A DNA stretch of 64,000 nt from Massilia sp. YIM B02443 (GTDB lineage: Bacteria; Pseudomonadota; Gammaproteobacteria; Burkholderiales; Burkholderiaceae_D): contig NZ_JASNRA010000005.1 in NCBI RefSeq assembly GCF_030411955.1, forward strand, positions 53,654 to 117,653, given 5' to 3'. Under the pieces are notes generated by a model that was not told where the DNA came from, did not search any database, and saw only the letters and a list, made by a program, of their open reading frames with translations. Each line of letters opens with the position of its first letter. Positions within the stretch are counted from its first letter, which is position 1. The translations under genes were made by a program, and so were the position numbers. Below are positions 1 through 8,127 of this stretch, piece by piece.

Positions 1-2
1 CC

Positions 3-2888
3 GAGCTCGCGATGACGATGGCCGAGCTGGTGCCGAAGGGTATCGCCGCCGTCCTGAACCAGGGCAACGGCGACCCATACACCGCGTTCGGCCGCATGGC
101 CGCGATGGGCGCGCTCGTGGCCGGCCTGGGTGTCGCCATCGGCGGCACGTCCGGCAGCGGCCCGAGCCTGTCCGAGTCCCGCCAGAAGCAGCAGGGCACC
201 GGCACGGTCCTCGGTTCGGATGCCAAGTCCGGCTCGATCGCGCGCGCACTGGAGCAGATTGAGCAGTCGACCCTGGACAACCTGGGTGTCAGCAACGATA
301 TGCTGATCTCGCTGCGCAACATCGAATCCGAGATCGGCCAGTTCGCCTCGCTTCTGGTGCGCACCACCGGCGTGACGGGCGACTTCGGCAAGGACATGGA
401 GAAGAGCGTCTTCGACTCGAAGGCGATCGGTATCGGCGGCGCTGCAGCCGGCGGTATCGCTGGCGCAGCTGCCGGCGCGTACGTCGGCATGGGCACCAGC
501 TACATCGGCGCCATGTTGGGCGGCCCGGTCGGCATGGCACTTGGTGCCGCGCTGGGCGCGATCATCGGCAAGACCTTCGTCGGCAAAGCGCTGGGCAGCA
601 TCTTCGGCGGCAAGCAAACCGTCGAGGACACCGGCTTCTCCGTCGACAAGACGGACTTCCGCAGCATCTTCGCCGGCGGCCTGAACGCCATGCAGTACGC
701 CGACATCAAGAAGGACGGCGGCTGGTTCAGCAGCGATAAGAAGAGCACGGCCACGCAGGGCCTGGGCGAGGAGGGCAACCGCCAGATCTCCAGCGTCCTA
801 ACGTCGCTGTACGACACGGTGTACGAGGCCGGCCAGATGCTCGGCTTTGGCGCCGACACGTTCAACGCGCAGCTGAGCAGCTTCGTGGTCGATATCGGCA
901 AGGTCAGCCTGAAAGGTCTGTCCGACGACGAGATCCAGGAAGAGCTGGAGGGCGTGTTCTCCAAGGTGGGTGACGACCTGGCTAAGTTCGGCGTCGCCGG
1001 CCTGGACCAGTTCCAGAAAGTGGGGGAGGGCTACCTTGAGACGCTGGCCCGCGTGGCGACCAACTACACCACCCTGGACGCCATCATGGCGTCAATCGGC
1101 ACTACCTTTGGCGCCACCGGCATGGAAAGCCTCGCAGCACGCGAGCGCTTGATCGGCATGGCCGGCGGTATCAGCGAGCTCGCACAGCAGACTTCCGCCT
1201 TCTCGAAGGACTTTCTTACCGAGGCTCAGCGCCTGGCGCCGGTGCAGCAGTACGTGACCAGCCAGCTGGCTGCGATGGGCTTGGCCTCGGTCGACACGCG
1301 CGATGAGTTCAGGGACGTCGTGCTGGGAATGGACCGGACCACCGAGGCCGGCGCGAAGCAGTTCACCGTGTTGATGAGCCTCGCCGAAGCATTCGCCCAG
1401 GTGTACCCAGCTGCGGAAGAAACCAGCAAGTCGATGCAAGAGGTGGCCGATGAGCAGCGCAGTCTGCAGGACCAGATTGACCAGCTGACCATGACGCGTG
1501 CACAGCTGCTCGAGAAAGAACGTAATGCGGTGGCTGAAGCGAATCGTCCGATGTGGGACCGCCTGCAGGCGCTGATGGCAGAGACGGCCGCCGTCCAGGC
1601 CGCGAAAGACGCGGCCGAAGGATTGCTGAGCGGCGTCGATGCCACGTTCGGTACGCTACAACGCGTTGTCGATCGTGAACGGGCGGTGCTGCAGTCGCAG
1701 GTGCAAAGCCATACCGAGGCGGCCAATAAGCTGCGTGCGGTGTCCTCCAGCCTGCGCAGCACGATCGACGGCATGCGCGGGCCGGGTAACGAGGCCGCTG
1801 ATCGTGCTCGCGCCCAGAGTGACCTGAGTACATTCGTAGCGATCGCACGCGCCGGTGGCGTGTTCCCTGATTCGGAGAAGCTGCAGGCGACCCTGAGCAT
1901 CCTGTCTCAGGACGCAAGCGAACAGTTCGAGACGTTTGCTGACTACCAGCGGGATCTGTATCGCACCCGTAACAGCATGGCAGACCTGGCCGATTTGTCG
2001 GACGCTGCACTGTCGACTGAAGAACGTGCCCTCAAAACGCTGGAGGAGCAGCTCGACGTGTACGACCAGATGCTCAAGCGGCATCAGGAGCAAGTCGAGC
2101 TCCTGAAAGGGCAGAGCGTCACCGGGCTGTCGATTCTGGATGCGATCCGCGCATTGCAGGGCTCGATCCTGGCGGCGCAAAACAATCCGATGGTCGCCGC
2201 CACTTCGGCAATCAATAACGCCTACCAGACGCACCTCGGCCGTGCGCCAGACGCGGCCGGCTTCGAGTGGTGGAAGAACGCCGCGGCCGGTGGCGCACCT
2301 GTATCGCAGATCGTTGACGGCATCGCCAACTCGGCCGAGGCCGACCTTCGCAAGCTCTATCAAAGCGCATTGGGCCGCGCGCCGGATGCTGAGGGTCTTG
2401 CGTATTGGATGAATGCGTTCGGACCGACAATGGATGCTGCTGAGCGCGCGGAGTTTCTCAAAGGGGCGACGCCGGAACTAGCTGCCATCGGCTCGGGTAG
2501 CCAGGAAGATTTCCTAAAGCAGAAAGGAGTCACTACTGGTTCCAGCCTGGCACTGCGCGGAATCCCTGGCTTTGCTACCGGTGGAGACCATAGCGGTGGC
2601 TGGCGGATCGTGGGTGAGAACGGCCCGGAGCTGGAGGCAACAGGCCCATCGCGCATCTTCAATGCTACTCAGACCAATGAACTGATGGGGCGGCTGATGC
2701 AGCCGACCAGTGGCAGCGATGCATTGGTAGCGGAGGTCCGCGCGCTACGTGCCGAAGTGGCAGCGCTGCGTGAAGCCAACAGCGCTGAGAACCGCGCCAT
2801 CGCCGGCGGCGCACAAGCTGCGGCTGAGCATTTGGACGCGGCGATCAATGGCGACAAGCCTCTTGCAATGAAAGTGATTCCAGCATGA
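3..2888 (+). CDS. Phage tail tape-measure protein with C-terminal DUF4214 repeats (5' end outside window)
   Basis: The frame is open to the left edge, so the start is probably outside; the first ATG in view is at 12. Counting from it, residues 139-200 are Gly/Ala-rich and hydrophobic, residues about 460-550 look coiled-coil (many E, Q, A, L), and residues about 733-815 hold two DUF4214-like units, each with an LGRAPDA motif. The C-terminus has FATGG followed by VGENGPE, a signature common near the end of tape-measure proteins. Such proteins set tail length and help pass DNA through the envelope. The stop overlaps the next start by 4 nt (ATGA), so the two are translationally coupled. Confidence 0.85.
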   Translation, partial: ELAMTMAELVPKGIAAVLNQGNGDPYTAFGRMAAMGALVAGLGVAIGGTSGSGPSLSESRQKQQGTGTVLGSDAKSGSIARALEQIEQSTLDNLGVSNDMLISLRNIESEIGQFASLLVRTTGVTGDFGKDMEKSVFDSKAIGIGGAAAGGIAGAAAGAYVGMGTSYIGAMLGGPVGMALGAALGAIIGKTFVGKALGSIFGGKQTVEDTGFSVDKTDFRSIFAGGLNAMQYADIKKDGGWFSSDKKSTATQGLGEEGNRQISSVLTSLYDTVYEAGQMLGFGADTFNAQLSSFVVDIGKVSLKGLSDDEIQEELEGVFSKVGDDLAKFGVAGLDQFQKVGEGYLETLARVATNYTTLDAIMASIGTTFGATGMESLAARERLIGMAGGISELAQQTSAFSKDFLTEAQRLAPVQQYVTSQLAAMGLASVDTRDEFRDVVLGMDRTTEAGAKQFTVLMSLAEAFAQVYPAAEETSKSMQEVADEQRSLQDQIDQLTMTRAQLLEKERNAVAEANRPMWDRLQALMAETAAVQAAKDAAEGLLSGVDATFGTLQRVVDRERAVLQSQVQSHTEAANKLRAVSSSLRSTIDGMRGPGNEAADRARAQSDLSTFVAIARAGGVFPDSEKLQATLSILSQDASEQFETFADYQRDLYRTRNSMADLADLSDAALSTEERALKTLEEQLDVYDQMLKRHQEQVELLKGQSVTGLSILDAIRALQGSILAAQNNPMVAATSAINNAYQTHLGRAPDAAGFEWWKNAAAGGAPVSQIVDGIANSAEADLRKLYQSALGRAPDAEGLAYWMNAFGPTMDAAERAEFLKGATPELAAIGSGSQEDFLKQKGVTTGSSLALRGIPGFATGGDHSGGWRIVGENGPELEATGPSRIFNATQTNELMGRLMQPTSGSDALVAEVRALRAEVAALREANSAENRAIAGGAQAAAEHLDAAINGDKPLAMKVIPA

Positions 2889-3928
2889 TCATCGTTGACC
2901 CGGCAACACTGGGTACCGTGACGTGTACGCGCGCTGCCCCAGCTCCGTACTACGATCGCAACGGCGTGCAGCAGATGGCGCCTGCCAACACGCTGCGCGT
3001 CACCTATGACCCGGCAGATCTGAGCAAGGCACCCTACGTCCTGCTCGACGCCGGCGAAGTGATCGGTGCAGGTGCAGGCCTCGTGTATTCGAACGTGCCC
3101 ATAACCGAGCTGGCTTACAGCTTCGCGGCAACCTTCGCCAAGGATGCTTTGGTGTATGAGCCGAGCACGGAGAAGGTCTTCCAGTCGCTGATCGCGAACA
3201 ACACCGGTAAGGCGCTGACTGATACCACCGCTTGGACACCCCGCGGCGTTACCAACCGGCGCAAGATGCTCGACGAGTACAACAACACGCAGACCGAGTT
3301 TCCCGACGAAATCATCCTGGTGGTATCGCCTGAAGCAATCTGCCAGGGGATGTACTTGGGGAACGTATTCGCTGATGAGATTCGCATCAGCGTGGTCGAC
3401 CAGGTGGAAGGGCTTGTCTATAGCGAGACCGCCGAACTTGTCGAGTCCACGTCCGGTAGCTCGTTCTTCAACTGGTGTTTCAAGCGGATCCGCCGCAAGG
3501 ACTTCTTCGGCACGCTGAAGATGCCGGTGTACGCAAACGCGCTGATCACGATCTGCATACGCAAGATCGGTGGCATCGCGAAGTGCGGCATGGCCGGGGT
3601 TGGTCCGGTTGATGACTTCGGTCCGACGTTGCTTGGCTTGTCGACCGAGGGCAAGGATTACTCGAGCACGACTTTCAATTTTGACGGCACAAGCAACACG
3701 GTGATCCGCCCATATGCCAAGAGGATGTCCTGCGACGTTAGCGTCGACAACGACCAGATCGAGTATTTGCAGGGCCGCTTGTTCGAGCGCCGCCAGCGAA
3801 TGCTGTTCTGGTTCGGCGGCGGGCCTGGCGGCTCGACGGTTGTCGCTGGCCGGTACGGCAGCTTCAAAGTCGTTTTCCAATATCAGATGAAATCACTCAT
3901 GAGTTTAACTATTGAAGGAGCCGTTTAA
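2885..3928 (+). CDS. Phage tail-region structural protein, family not recognised
   Basis: A 347-residue protein with no signal peptide or membrane segment. It starts inside the tape-measure stop codon and ends one base into the tail-fibre gene, so it sits in a tightly packed tail operon. Position between tape measure and tail fibre suggests a distal-tail or baseplate part. The N-terminus begins MIIVDPATLG; the C-terminal third (about 255-347) is rich in beta-type residues, with RMLFWFGG near residue 315. I do not recognise the family from sequence alone; the role is inferred from position. Confidence 0.6.
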   Translation: MIIVDPATLGTVTCTRAAPAPYYDRNGVQQMAPANTLRVTYDPADLSKAPYVLLDAGEVIGAGAGLVYSNVPITELAYSFAATFAKDALVYEPSTEKVFQSLIANNTGKALTDTTAWTPRGVTNRRKMLDEYNNTQTEFPDEIILVVSPEAICQGMYLGNVFADEIRISVVDQVEGLVYSETAELVESTSGSSFFNWCFKRIRRKDFFGTLKMPVYANALITICIRKIGGIAKCGMAGVGPVDDFGPTLLGLSTEGKDYSSTTFNFDGTSNTVIRPYAKRMSCDVSVDNDQIEYLQGRLFERRQRMLFWFGGGPGGSTVVAGRYGSFKVVFQYQMKSLMSLTIEGAV

Positions 3929-4926
3929 TGGCTGGCATTACTACATTCTTGGACGAATCGCAGATGCCGAACCGGACGCAAGAACAGAAGGTGTTCGATA
4001 ACCTTCTGGCTTATGTGTTCCAGAATTTCCCCAAGTGGGGTCGTGAAGTCAACGACACGCTCGGTGCGATGAATGCTTTGCAGGCTGGTGGTGCATACGC
4101 GCTGCCCTATATTTTTGATACCGCGACTTCCGATGTAGACCCGGGAGCTGGCAAGCTGCGCTTGTCGAGCGCTACGCAAAACGCGGCCACGGTCATGCGC
4201 TTGGACCTCACTGCGGGCGGTCAGGACTACACCACGCTCCTCGATACCATGGACTCATCGACCAGCGTGATCAAGGGCACAATTCGATTGGTGAAGCAGG
4301 GCGACCATAGCAAGTGGATGACGTTTGACGTTACCGCGCGCGCGGCGCCATCCGGCTATCGCAACCTGACGGTCGTGTGCACGGACAGCAGCTCGGCCAG
4401 CCCATTCGTGAAAGATGACCTCCTGCTCCTGTTTTTCCAGCGCAGCGGCGACAAAGGCGAAATCGGCGTCAGCGGGATGGTTCCGCTCGCATCAGTAACA
4501 ATCGCGTCGGCAGTAGCGAGTATCGATTTCCTGAACATCTTCAGCGCGCTTTACGATAAATATACTATTGAAGTCCAAGGGCTTACAAATAATGGTTCGC
4601 CAGAAGTTTCATTGCTACAGTTGGCTTTTGGAGGTGTTGCTCGAACAAGCGGATATACCAACGTAAATGTTATTAATGCGGGATCTCCGTCCACTGGTGT
4701 GATGGTGGGTTATTCCACCCAAGTAACGGGGGTTGTTGAGGTAAGAAATGTAAATGGCTCGCTCAAGATGCTTGAATCTCGCATGTGTGATTCGGCTCTT
4801 CCTGGGCGATTGTCGATCGGAACCATCGCCACGACTACTCCTGCTAGCGGGTTTCGAATCATCCCGCCCCCCGGATTTTCTTTCACCAGCGGAGTTATCC
4901 GCATCTATGGAAATAGGAATACTTAA
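3928..4926 (+). CDS. Probable phage tail fibre / receptor-binding protein
   Basis: A 332-residue protein with GAAGGAG at 3914-3920 before its ATG, which overlaps the upstream stop by 1 nt. The N-terminal ~200 residues are GC-rich like the neighbouring genes and contain a beta-type segment around GTIRLVKQG (about 112-120), followed by a GDKGEIGVSG collagen-like turn near 173. From about 4550 to 4920 the DNA becomes clearly AT-richer and the protein changes to an N/S/T-rich stretch. A conserved base with an exchangeable tip is typical of tail fibres. The DUF4376 gene follows directly. The receptor is unknown. Confidence 0.6.
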   Translation: MAGITTFLDESQMPNRTQEQKVFDNLLAYVFQNFPKWGREVNDTLGAMNALQAGGAYALPYIFDTATSDVDPGAGKLRLSSATQNAATVMRLDLTAGGQDYTTLLDTMDSSTSVIKGTIRLVKQGDHSKWMTFDVTARAAPSGYRNLTVVCTDSSSASPFVKDDLLLLFFQRSGDKGEIGVSGMVPLASVTIASAVASIDFLNIFSALYDKYTIEVQGLTNNGSPEVSLLQLAFGGVARTSGYTNVNVINAGSPSTGVMVGYSTQVTGVVEVRNVNGSLKMLESRMCDSALPGRLSIGTIATTTPASGFRIIPPPGFSFTSGVIRIYGNRNT

Positions 4927-5367
4927 ATGGCAGTCCAAGTAATGGTAGACGGCGTCATCCGCGATGCCACCCCCGATGAACTGGGTGAGATCGTAGGGCG
5001 AAGCAACGGCAACATCAAGGCACTGAAAGTAGCCAAGAACGAACAGATCAATGGATGGCGTTCCGCCGCTAACACGTCAACCTTTGCACATGCCGATAAG
5101 CATTTTGATTGCGATGCACTCTCGCGCTCGGACATTGACGGCGTGGCTAATCACATCGGTCTGTTTGGAGATTTTCCTACTGGGTTCCCTGGCATGTGGA
5201 AGGCTGCTGACAATACGATGCTGCCAGTACCGGACGTAGATGCATTCCGCGCGCTGTACGCCTCGATGACAGCTCAGGGCGCTGCGAACTTCATGCGTTC
5301 GCAAGTCCTAAAAGCTCAGCTGGAAAACGCCAGCACGGCGGAAGAGATCGCAGCTATCACCTGGTGA
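4927..5367 (+). CDS. DUF4376 domain phage tail protein
   Basis: A 146-residue protein with the hallmarks of DUF4376 in its C-terminal ~110 residues: INGWRSAAN, then FDCDALSRSDIDG, a W-K-A-x-DN motif, and an ending with AEEIAAITW. DUF4376 proteins are usually encoded just after tail-fibre genes and are thought to aid tail-fibre assembly or form the fibre tip. It starts at the ATG directly after the tail-fibre stop (TAAATG), with AGGAA upstream. Domain assignment is firm; function is by position. Confidence 0.75.
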   Translation: MAVQVMVDGVIRDATPDELGEIVGRSNGNIKALKVAKNEQINGWRSAANTSTFAHADKHFDCDALSRSDIDGVANHIGLFGDFPTGFPGMWKAADNTMLPVPDVDAFRALYASMTAQGAANFMRSQVLKAQLENASTAEEIAAITW

Positions 5368-5436
5368 TTCAAGCTGGTCGCTTCTGCCTCGGCCTGCTCA
5401 GCAATCAGTCTCATCCTTCCGAGAAATGAGACGGGC

Positions 5437-5493
5437 TCAGCGTGAAACTGTGTGCTTCCCCGGCTTCTTGGCCGGGCCTACAGTCCACGCTGA
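5437..5493 (+). other. Nested inverted repeat ahead of the lysis genes
   Basis: TCAGCGTG at 5437-5444 pairs with CACGCTGA at 5486-5493. Inside it CCCGGC at 5459-5464 pairs with GCCGGG at 5471-5476. The structure lies in the 135-nt gap between the tail genes and the holin and ends 9 nt before the holin ATG. It has no T-tract, so it may be a leader structure affecting holin translation rather than a terminator. Confidence 0.35.
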
Positions 5494-5502
5494 AAGTCCA
5501 TC

Positions 5503-5865
5503 ATGAACCATTCCCCGCCAACTGGCGGTTTCGACTACGACACCCTCATCAACTGGGCGCTGCTCATCGCTCTGTCGCTATGGGGCGGCTGGGCGAGCTT
5601 CGTGCGCAAGATGCGCGAGGGTCACGCGCGGGCCTGGAACATCACCGAGCTCGTCGGGGAGCTCGTCATCGCAGGCTTCACCGGCATCGTAACCGCGCAC
5701 TTGTGCGATGCCATTCCGAGCTTCCCCGTCTCGCTTAAATACGCATTCGTCGGCATTGCAGCGCACATGGGATCGCGTGCCCTGTTCAGGTTCGAGGCGA
5801 TGATGAACGCCCGCCTGAATCTGCCTGTCGATGTCCAGAAGAAGGAAGACGACCATGCCTCCTAG
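5503..5865 (+). CDS. Phage holin (LydA-like)
   Basis: A 120-residue protein with three hydrophobic segments (about 15-34, 50-68 and 77-97), a charged RKMREGHARAW stretch between the first two, and a charged hydrophilic C-terminus. This matches LydA/holin_3_3-type holins, which form lesions in the inner membrane that release or activate the endolysin. It overlaps the endolysin start and lies directly before it. The ribosome-binding site is weak (GAAAG), which fits the low, timed expression expected of a holin. Confidence 0.75.
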   Translation: MNHSPPTGGFDYDTLINWALLIALSLWGGWASFVRKMREGHARAWNITELVGELVIAGFTGIVTAHLCDAIPSFPVSLKYAFVGIAAHMGSRALFRFEAMMNARLNLPVDVQKKEDDHAS

Positions 5866-6316
5866 CGCCTTCATCAACCTGCTGCTGCCGGCCGCGCAGC
5901 GCGTGCACCGCGAGCACGGCATTCCGGCGTCGGTCACGATCGCCCAGGGCGCGCTTGAATCGGGCTGGGGCGCCCGCGCACCGGGCAACAACCTGTTCGG
6001 GATCAAGGCCGACCCCGCCTGGAAGGGCAAGACGGTCGACATCCGGACGCACGAATACGTCGCCGGAAGGCGCGTCGACATCGTCGCCAAGTTCCGCGCC
6101 TACGCCAGCATCGACGACTGCATTGCTGACCGCGCGCGCTTCCTGAAAGCGAACCCACGCTACGCGCCTTGCTTCCGCGAGGTCACCGGCGAGGCATGGG
6201 CGCGCGCGCTGCAGAAAGCCGGCTACGCGACCGACCCGAAGTACGCCGAAAGCCTGATCGCGGTCATGCGCGGCCGGAACATGTCCCAGTACGACAACCT
6301 GAAAGGCAAGCCATGA
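5855..6316 (+). CDS. Endolysin with glucosaminidase domain
   Basis: A 153-residue peptidoglycan hydrolase of the FlgJ-type glucosaminidase family (GH73-like). Residues 27-49 carry the ALESGWG motif with the probable catalytic Glu35, followed by NNLFGIKA; KFRAY and RARFL motifs follow. I chose the ATG at 5855 because GAAGGAA lies 7-8 nt upstream; an in-frame ATG at 5831 lacks such a site and would overlap the holin further. There is no signal peptide, so export depends on the holin. The stop overlaps the lipoprotein start (ATGA). Confidence 0.85.
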   Translation: MPPSAFINLLLPAAQRVHREHGIPASVTIAQGALESGWGARAPGNNLFGIKADPAWKGKTVDIRTHEYVAGRRVDIVAKFRAYASIDDCIADRARFLKANPRYAPCFREVTGEAWARALQKAGYATDPKYAESLIAVMRGRNMSQYDNLKGKP

Positions 6317-6429
6317 AGAAGATCGCCCTGCTCGCCCTGATGCTGGCCCAGGTCGGCTGCTCAAACCTGGCCCTGCAGTGCAGCGGCACCTACACTGGCG
6401 ACGAGGTGCGCAATGTCGAACGGAAGTAG
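6313..6429 (+). CDS. Small lysis-cassette lipoprotein
   Basis: A 38-codon gene: two lysines, a hydrophobic stretch, and a lipobox ending in Cys16 (AQVGC). It starts in the endolysin stop codon (ATGA) and overlaps the DUF1353 gene by 17 nt, which supports it being real despite its size. Position directly after an endolysin is where Rz1-type spanin lipoproteins occur, but this one is not proline-rich and no Rz partner is visible, so a spanin role is only possible. Confidence 0.55.
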   Translation: MKKIALLALMLAQVGCSNLALQCSGTYTGDEVRNVERK

Positions 6430-6802
6430 CGAGTTCCTGACCAAGCTGCGCGACGAGCGCGTGTCGCTCTTCACCAAGGACCGCGTGCTGCTGGCACCGC
6501 TGGCGTACTACTCGGCGCTGCTGGCCGACGTGGTGCTGGTGCCGGCCGGCTTCGTCACCGACTATGCCAGTGTGCCGCGTGCGCCGCTCACCTACTGGCT
6601 GTTCGGCGGCGTCGGCGACGAGGCGGCGGTGGTGCATGATCACCTCTACGAAACCGGCATCGTGCCGCGCGACGTGGCGGACGCGGTCTACGGCGAAGCG
6701 CTCGAGGCCTGTGGCGTGCCCGCCTGGCGCCGCGGCCCGATGGTGCTGGCGGTACGGCTGTTCGGCGCTGGCCGATATTTGCCGGCGGCAGTGGCGTCGT
6801 GA
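6413..6802 (+). CDS. DUF1353 domain phage protein
   Basis: A 129-residue protein of the DUF1353 family, common beside phage lysis genes. The family signature GFVTDYASVPR is at residues 46-56 and the HDHLYETG motif at 75-82. Its biochemical role is not established; conserved Asp and His residues suggest a hydrolase-like or metal-binding fold. The start overlaps the lipoprotein gene, in keeping with one lysis-region transcript. Confidence 0.8.
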   Translation: MSNGSSEFLTKLRDERVSLFTKDRVLLAPLAYYSALLADVVLVPAGFVTDYASVPRAPLTYWLFGGVGDEAAVVHDHLYETGIVPRDVADAVYGEALEACGVPAWRRGPMVLAVRLFGAGRYLPAAVAS

Positions 6803-6840
6803 TCGAGTTTCACGTGCTCACGCCGCGCGGCTCGGTCCAT

Positions 6841-7092
6841 CTATTCTCGGTCGACGGTGGGAGGGTTGTCCCGTCCGCCCCAGATCCTGGTGAGCCGCTG
6901 GCCCCGGGTCGACCGTGCTCCGCTGCCGTCACCCCGGCGGGGGCCGAGCTCCAAGATCACGCGCCGCACTATGCTGAGTGATACGTTCCGCTCATGCAGA
7001 TAACAGACTGCCGGGTACATGCCGAACACGTCGGCGATGTTCGCGGCCAGGTCTATATACACAGCTGTGAGGCGGTCGGTTCGCGCATCCAT
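6841..7092 (-). CDS. Hypothetical small protein divergent from imuA
   Basis: An 83-residue frame read away from imuA. The first half is protein-like and helical (AVYIDLAANIADVFGMYPAV, then CYLHERNVSL), the second half is basic and glycine-rich. I start it at the ATG at 7092; a TTG at 7125 would add 11 residues. The 99 nt between its start and imuA contain the LexA box, so it could share SOS control. No family is recognised. It overlaps a shorter open frame on the other strand (6799-6981), so it is uncertain. Confidence 0.4.
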   Translation of the reverse strand: MDARTDRLTAVYIDLAANIADVFGMYPAVCYLHERNVSLSIVRRVILELGPRRGDGSGARSTRGQRLTRIWGGRDNPPTVDRE

Positions 7093-7155
7093 CCGGCAAT
7101 TGTCACGGAATTGGCCGACATCCAATTTGAGCTAGATCAAATAGCAATGCTGCTA

Positions 7156-7175
7156 TACTGTATAAACATACAGTA
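7156..7175. promoter_or_regulatory. LexA-binding SOS box
   Basis: The site reads TACTGTATAAACATACAGTA, i.e. CTGT-N8-ACAG with perfect 9-bp arms once one flanking base on each side is included (7155-7176). This matches the LexA operator of Beta- and Gammaproteobacteria. A TATACT hexamer at 7154-7159 overlaps it and could be the -10 of imuA, whose ATG is 16 nt downstream, so LexA would block transcription directly. Confidence 0.9.
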
Positions 7176-7191
7176 TTCCCGTTAGGCAACT

Positions 7192-7902
7192 ATGACAAGC
7201 TCAGCAGCAACATTAGATCCCGAACAGGTTCACCCAGCCCTCTGGCGCGCATCGCAGCTGGCGCGCAATCACACGCGCTGTGTCGACACCGGGCACCTCA
7301 GCTTGTCGCATCAGCTACCTGGCGGCGGCTGGCCAACTGGAACAATGGTCGACCTGCACGTGCAACAGCCCGGGATAGGCGAAGTGCGGTTGCTGGCACC
7401 GGCGCTGAGCGCGTCCGCCGATCGCAAGATTGTGATGCTGCAGCCGCCGCACGCGCCCCAGGCGTTGGCCCTGGCCGCGATGGGCATCGAGCCGTCGCAG
7501 GTGCTGTGGCTACGCGCCACTCGCACGGCGGACATGCTATGGGCGGCTGAACAGGTGTTGAAAAGCGGAAGCTGCGGCGCGTTGCTGTTTTGGCAGACCC
7601 AGATCCGCAACGAAAGTCTTCGGCGCCTGTGCCTGGCCGCGCAGGCCGGCGAGACCTTGTTCTTCATGATGCGGCCGCTGGCCGCCGCCCGGGATCCGTC
7701 GCCGGCGCCGCTGCGCCTGGCGCTACGCCCGCGCGCTGGTGGACTTGAGGTCGACTTCGTCAAGCGGCGCGGGCCGCAGCGCAACGAGCCGCTGTTCCTG
7801 CCGATGACAGTTGGCCCAGCCCGGCATCAGCCTCAGCTCCAGCCGCACTACGCTCCCCCGGCGCCGATCGAGGAGCCGACGTCATTCTCGGTCGCCCATT
7901 AG
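7192..7902 (+). CDS. imuA: ImuA-like SOS mutagenesis protein
   Basis: A 236-residue protein of the ImuA/SulA-RecA-like superfamily. Residues 42-75 (LPGGGWPTGTMVDLHVQQ, then GIGEVRLLAPAL) match the start of the RecA-like core of betaproteobacterial ImuA, and PPHAPQALALAAMGIEPSQV fits the following strand-helix region. ImuA works with ImuB and DnaE2 in error-prone translesion synthesis. Here a perfect LexA box precedes it but neither imuB nor dnaE2 follows, and the gene lies inside a prophage. It may supply ImuA to a host mutasome or act in a SulA-like way on cell division; family placement is more certain than role. Confidence 0.8.
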   Translation: MTSSAATLDPEQVHPALWRASQLARNHTRCVDTGHLSLSHQLPGGGWPTGTMVDLHVQQPGIGEVRLLAPALSASADRKIVMLQPPHAPQALALAAMGIEPSQVLWLRATRTADMLWAAEQVLKSGSCGALLFWQTQIRNESLRRLCLAAQAGETLFFMMRPLAAARDPSPAPLRLALRPRAGGLEVDFVKRRGPQRNEPLFLPMTVGPARHQPQLQPHYAPPAPIEEPTSFSVAH

Positions 7903-7966
7903 GCCGCGCTCACGGTCGCGCGGCGGCGTTGATCGGCGCGCCGGCCGTCTTCTTCCAGACGCAAAA

Positions 7967-7987
7967 AAGCCACCTCAAGGGTGGCTT
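7967..7987. terminator. Terminator between imuA and the 280-residue gene
   Basis: AAGCCACC and GGTGGCTT form an 8-bp stem around a 5-nt loop. On the minus strand it is followed by a run of six T, giving a good Rho-independent terminator for the leftward integrase unit. On the plus strand the tail is weaker (TTCGTCGTTT), so it may also stop imuA transcription in part. Confidence 0.75.
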
Positions 7988-8031
7988 CGTCGTTTCGGTT
8001 CGTTTGAAAATCCCTGAACCCGTTGAAATTT

Positions 8032-8055
8032 CTTTGGCGTAGGTTTTGGCGTAAC
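8032..8055 (+). repeat. Two TTTGGCGTA repeats
   Basis: CTTTGGCGTAGG and TTTTGGCGTAAC lie end to end. They share the TGGCGTA core, in the same orientation, with three copies just upstream of the integrase at 10006-10039. They may be integrase arm-type sites. Confidence 0.5.
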
Positions 8056-8127
8056 TCTTGCAAAAGTTTAGTTATCGCCATAGGGGAAGGGACCTCTGCA
8101 TCATGAGTATATTCTCTGCTTGGCGAG

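Noticed and set aside
6799..6981. 60-codon frame starting in the DUF1353 stop codon on the plus strand
   Set aside because: The start overlaps nicely (GTGA) but after the first ~20 residues the protein becomes Pro/Ala-rich and unstructured, and it overlaps the better minus-strand frame.
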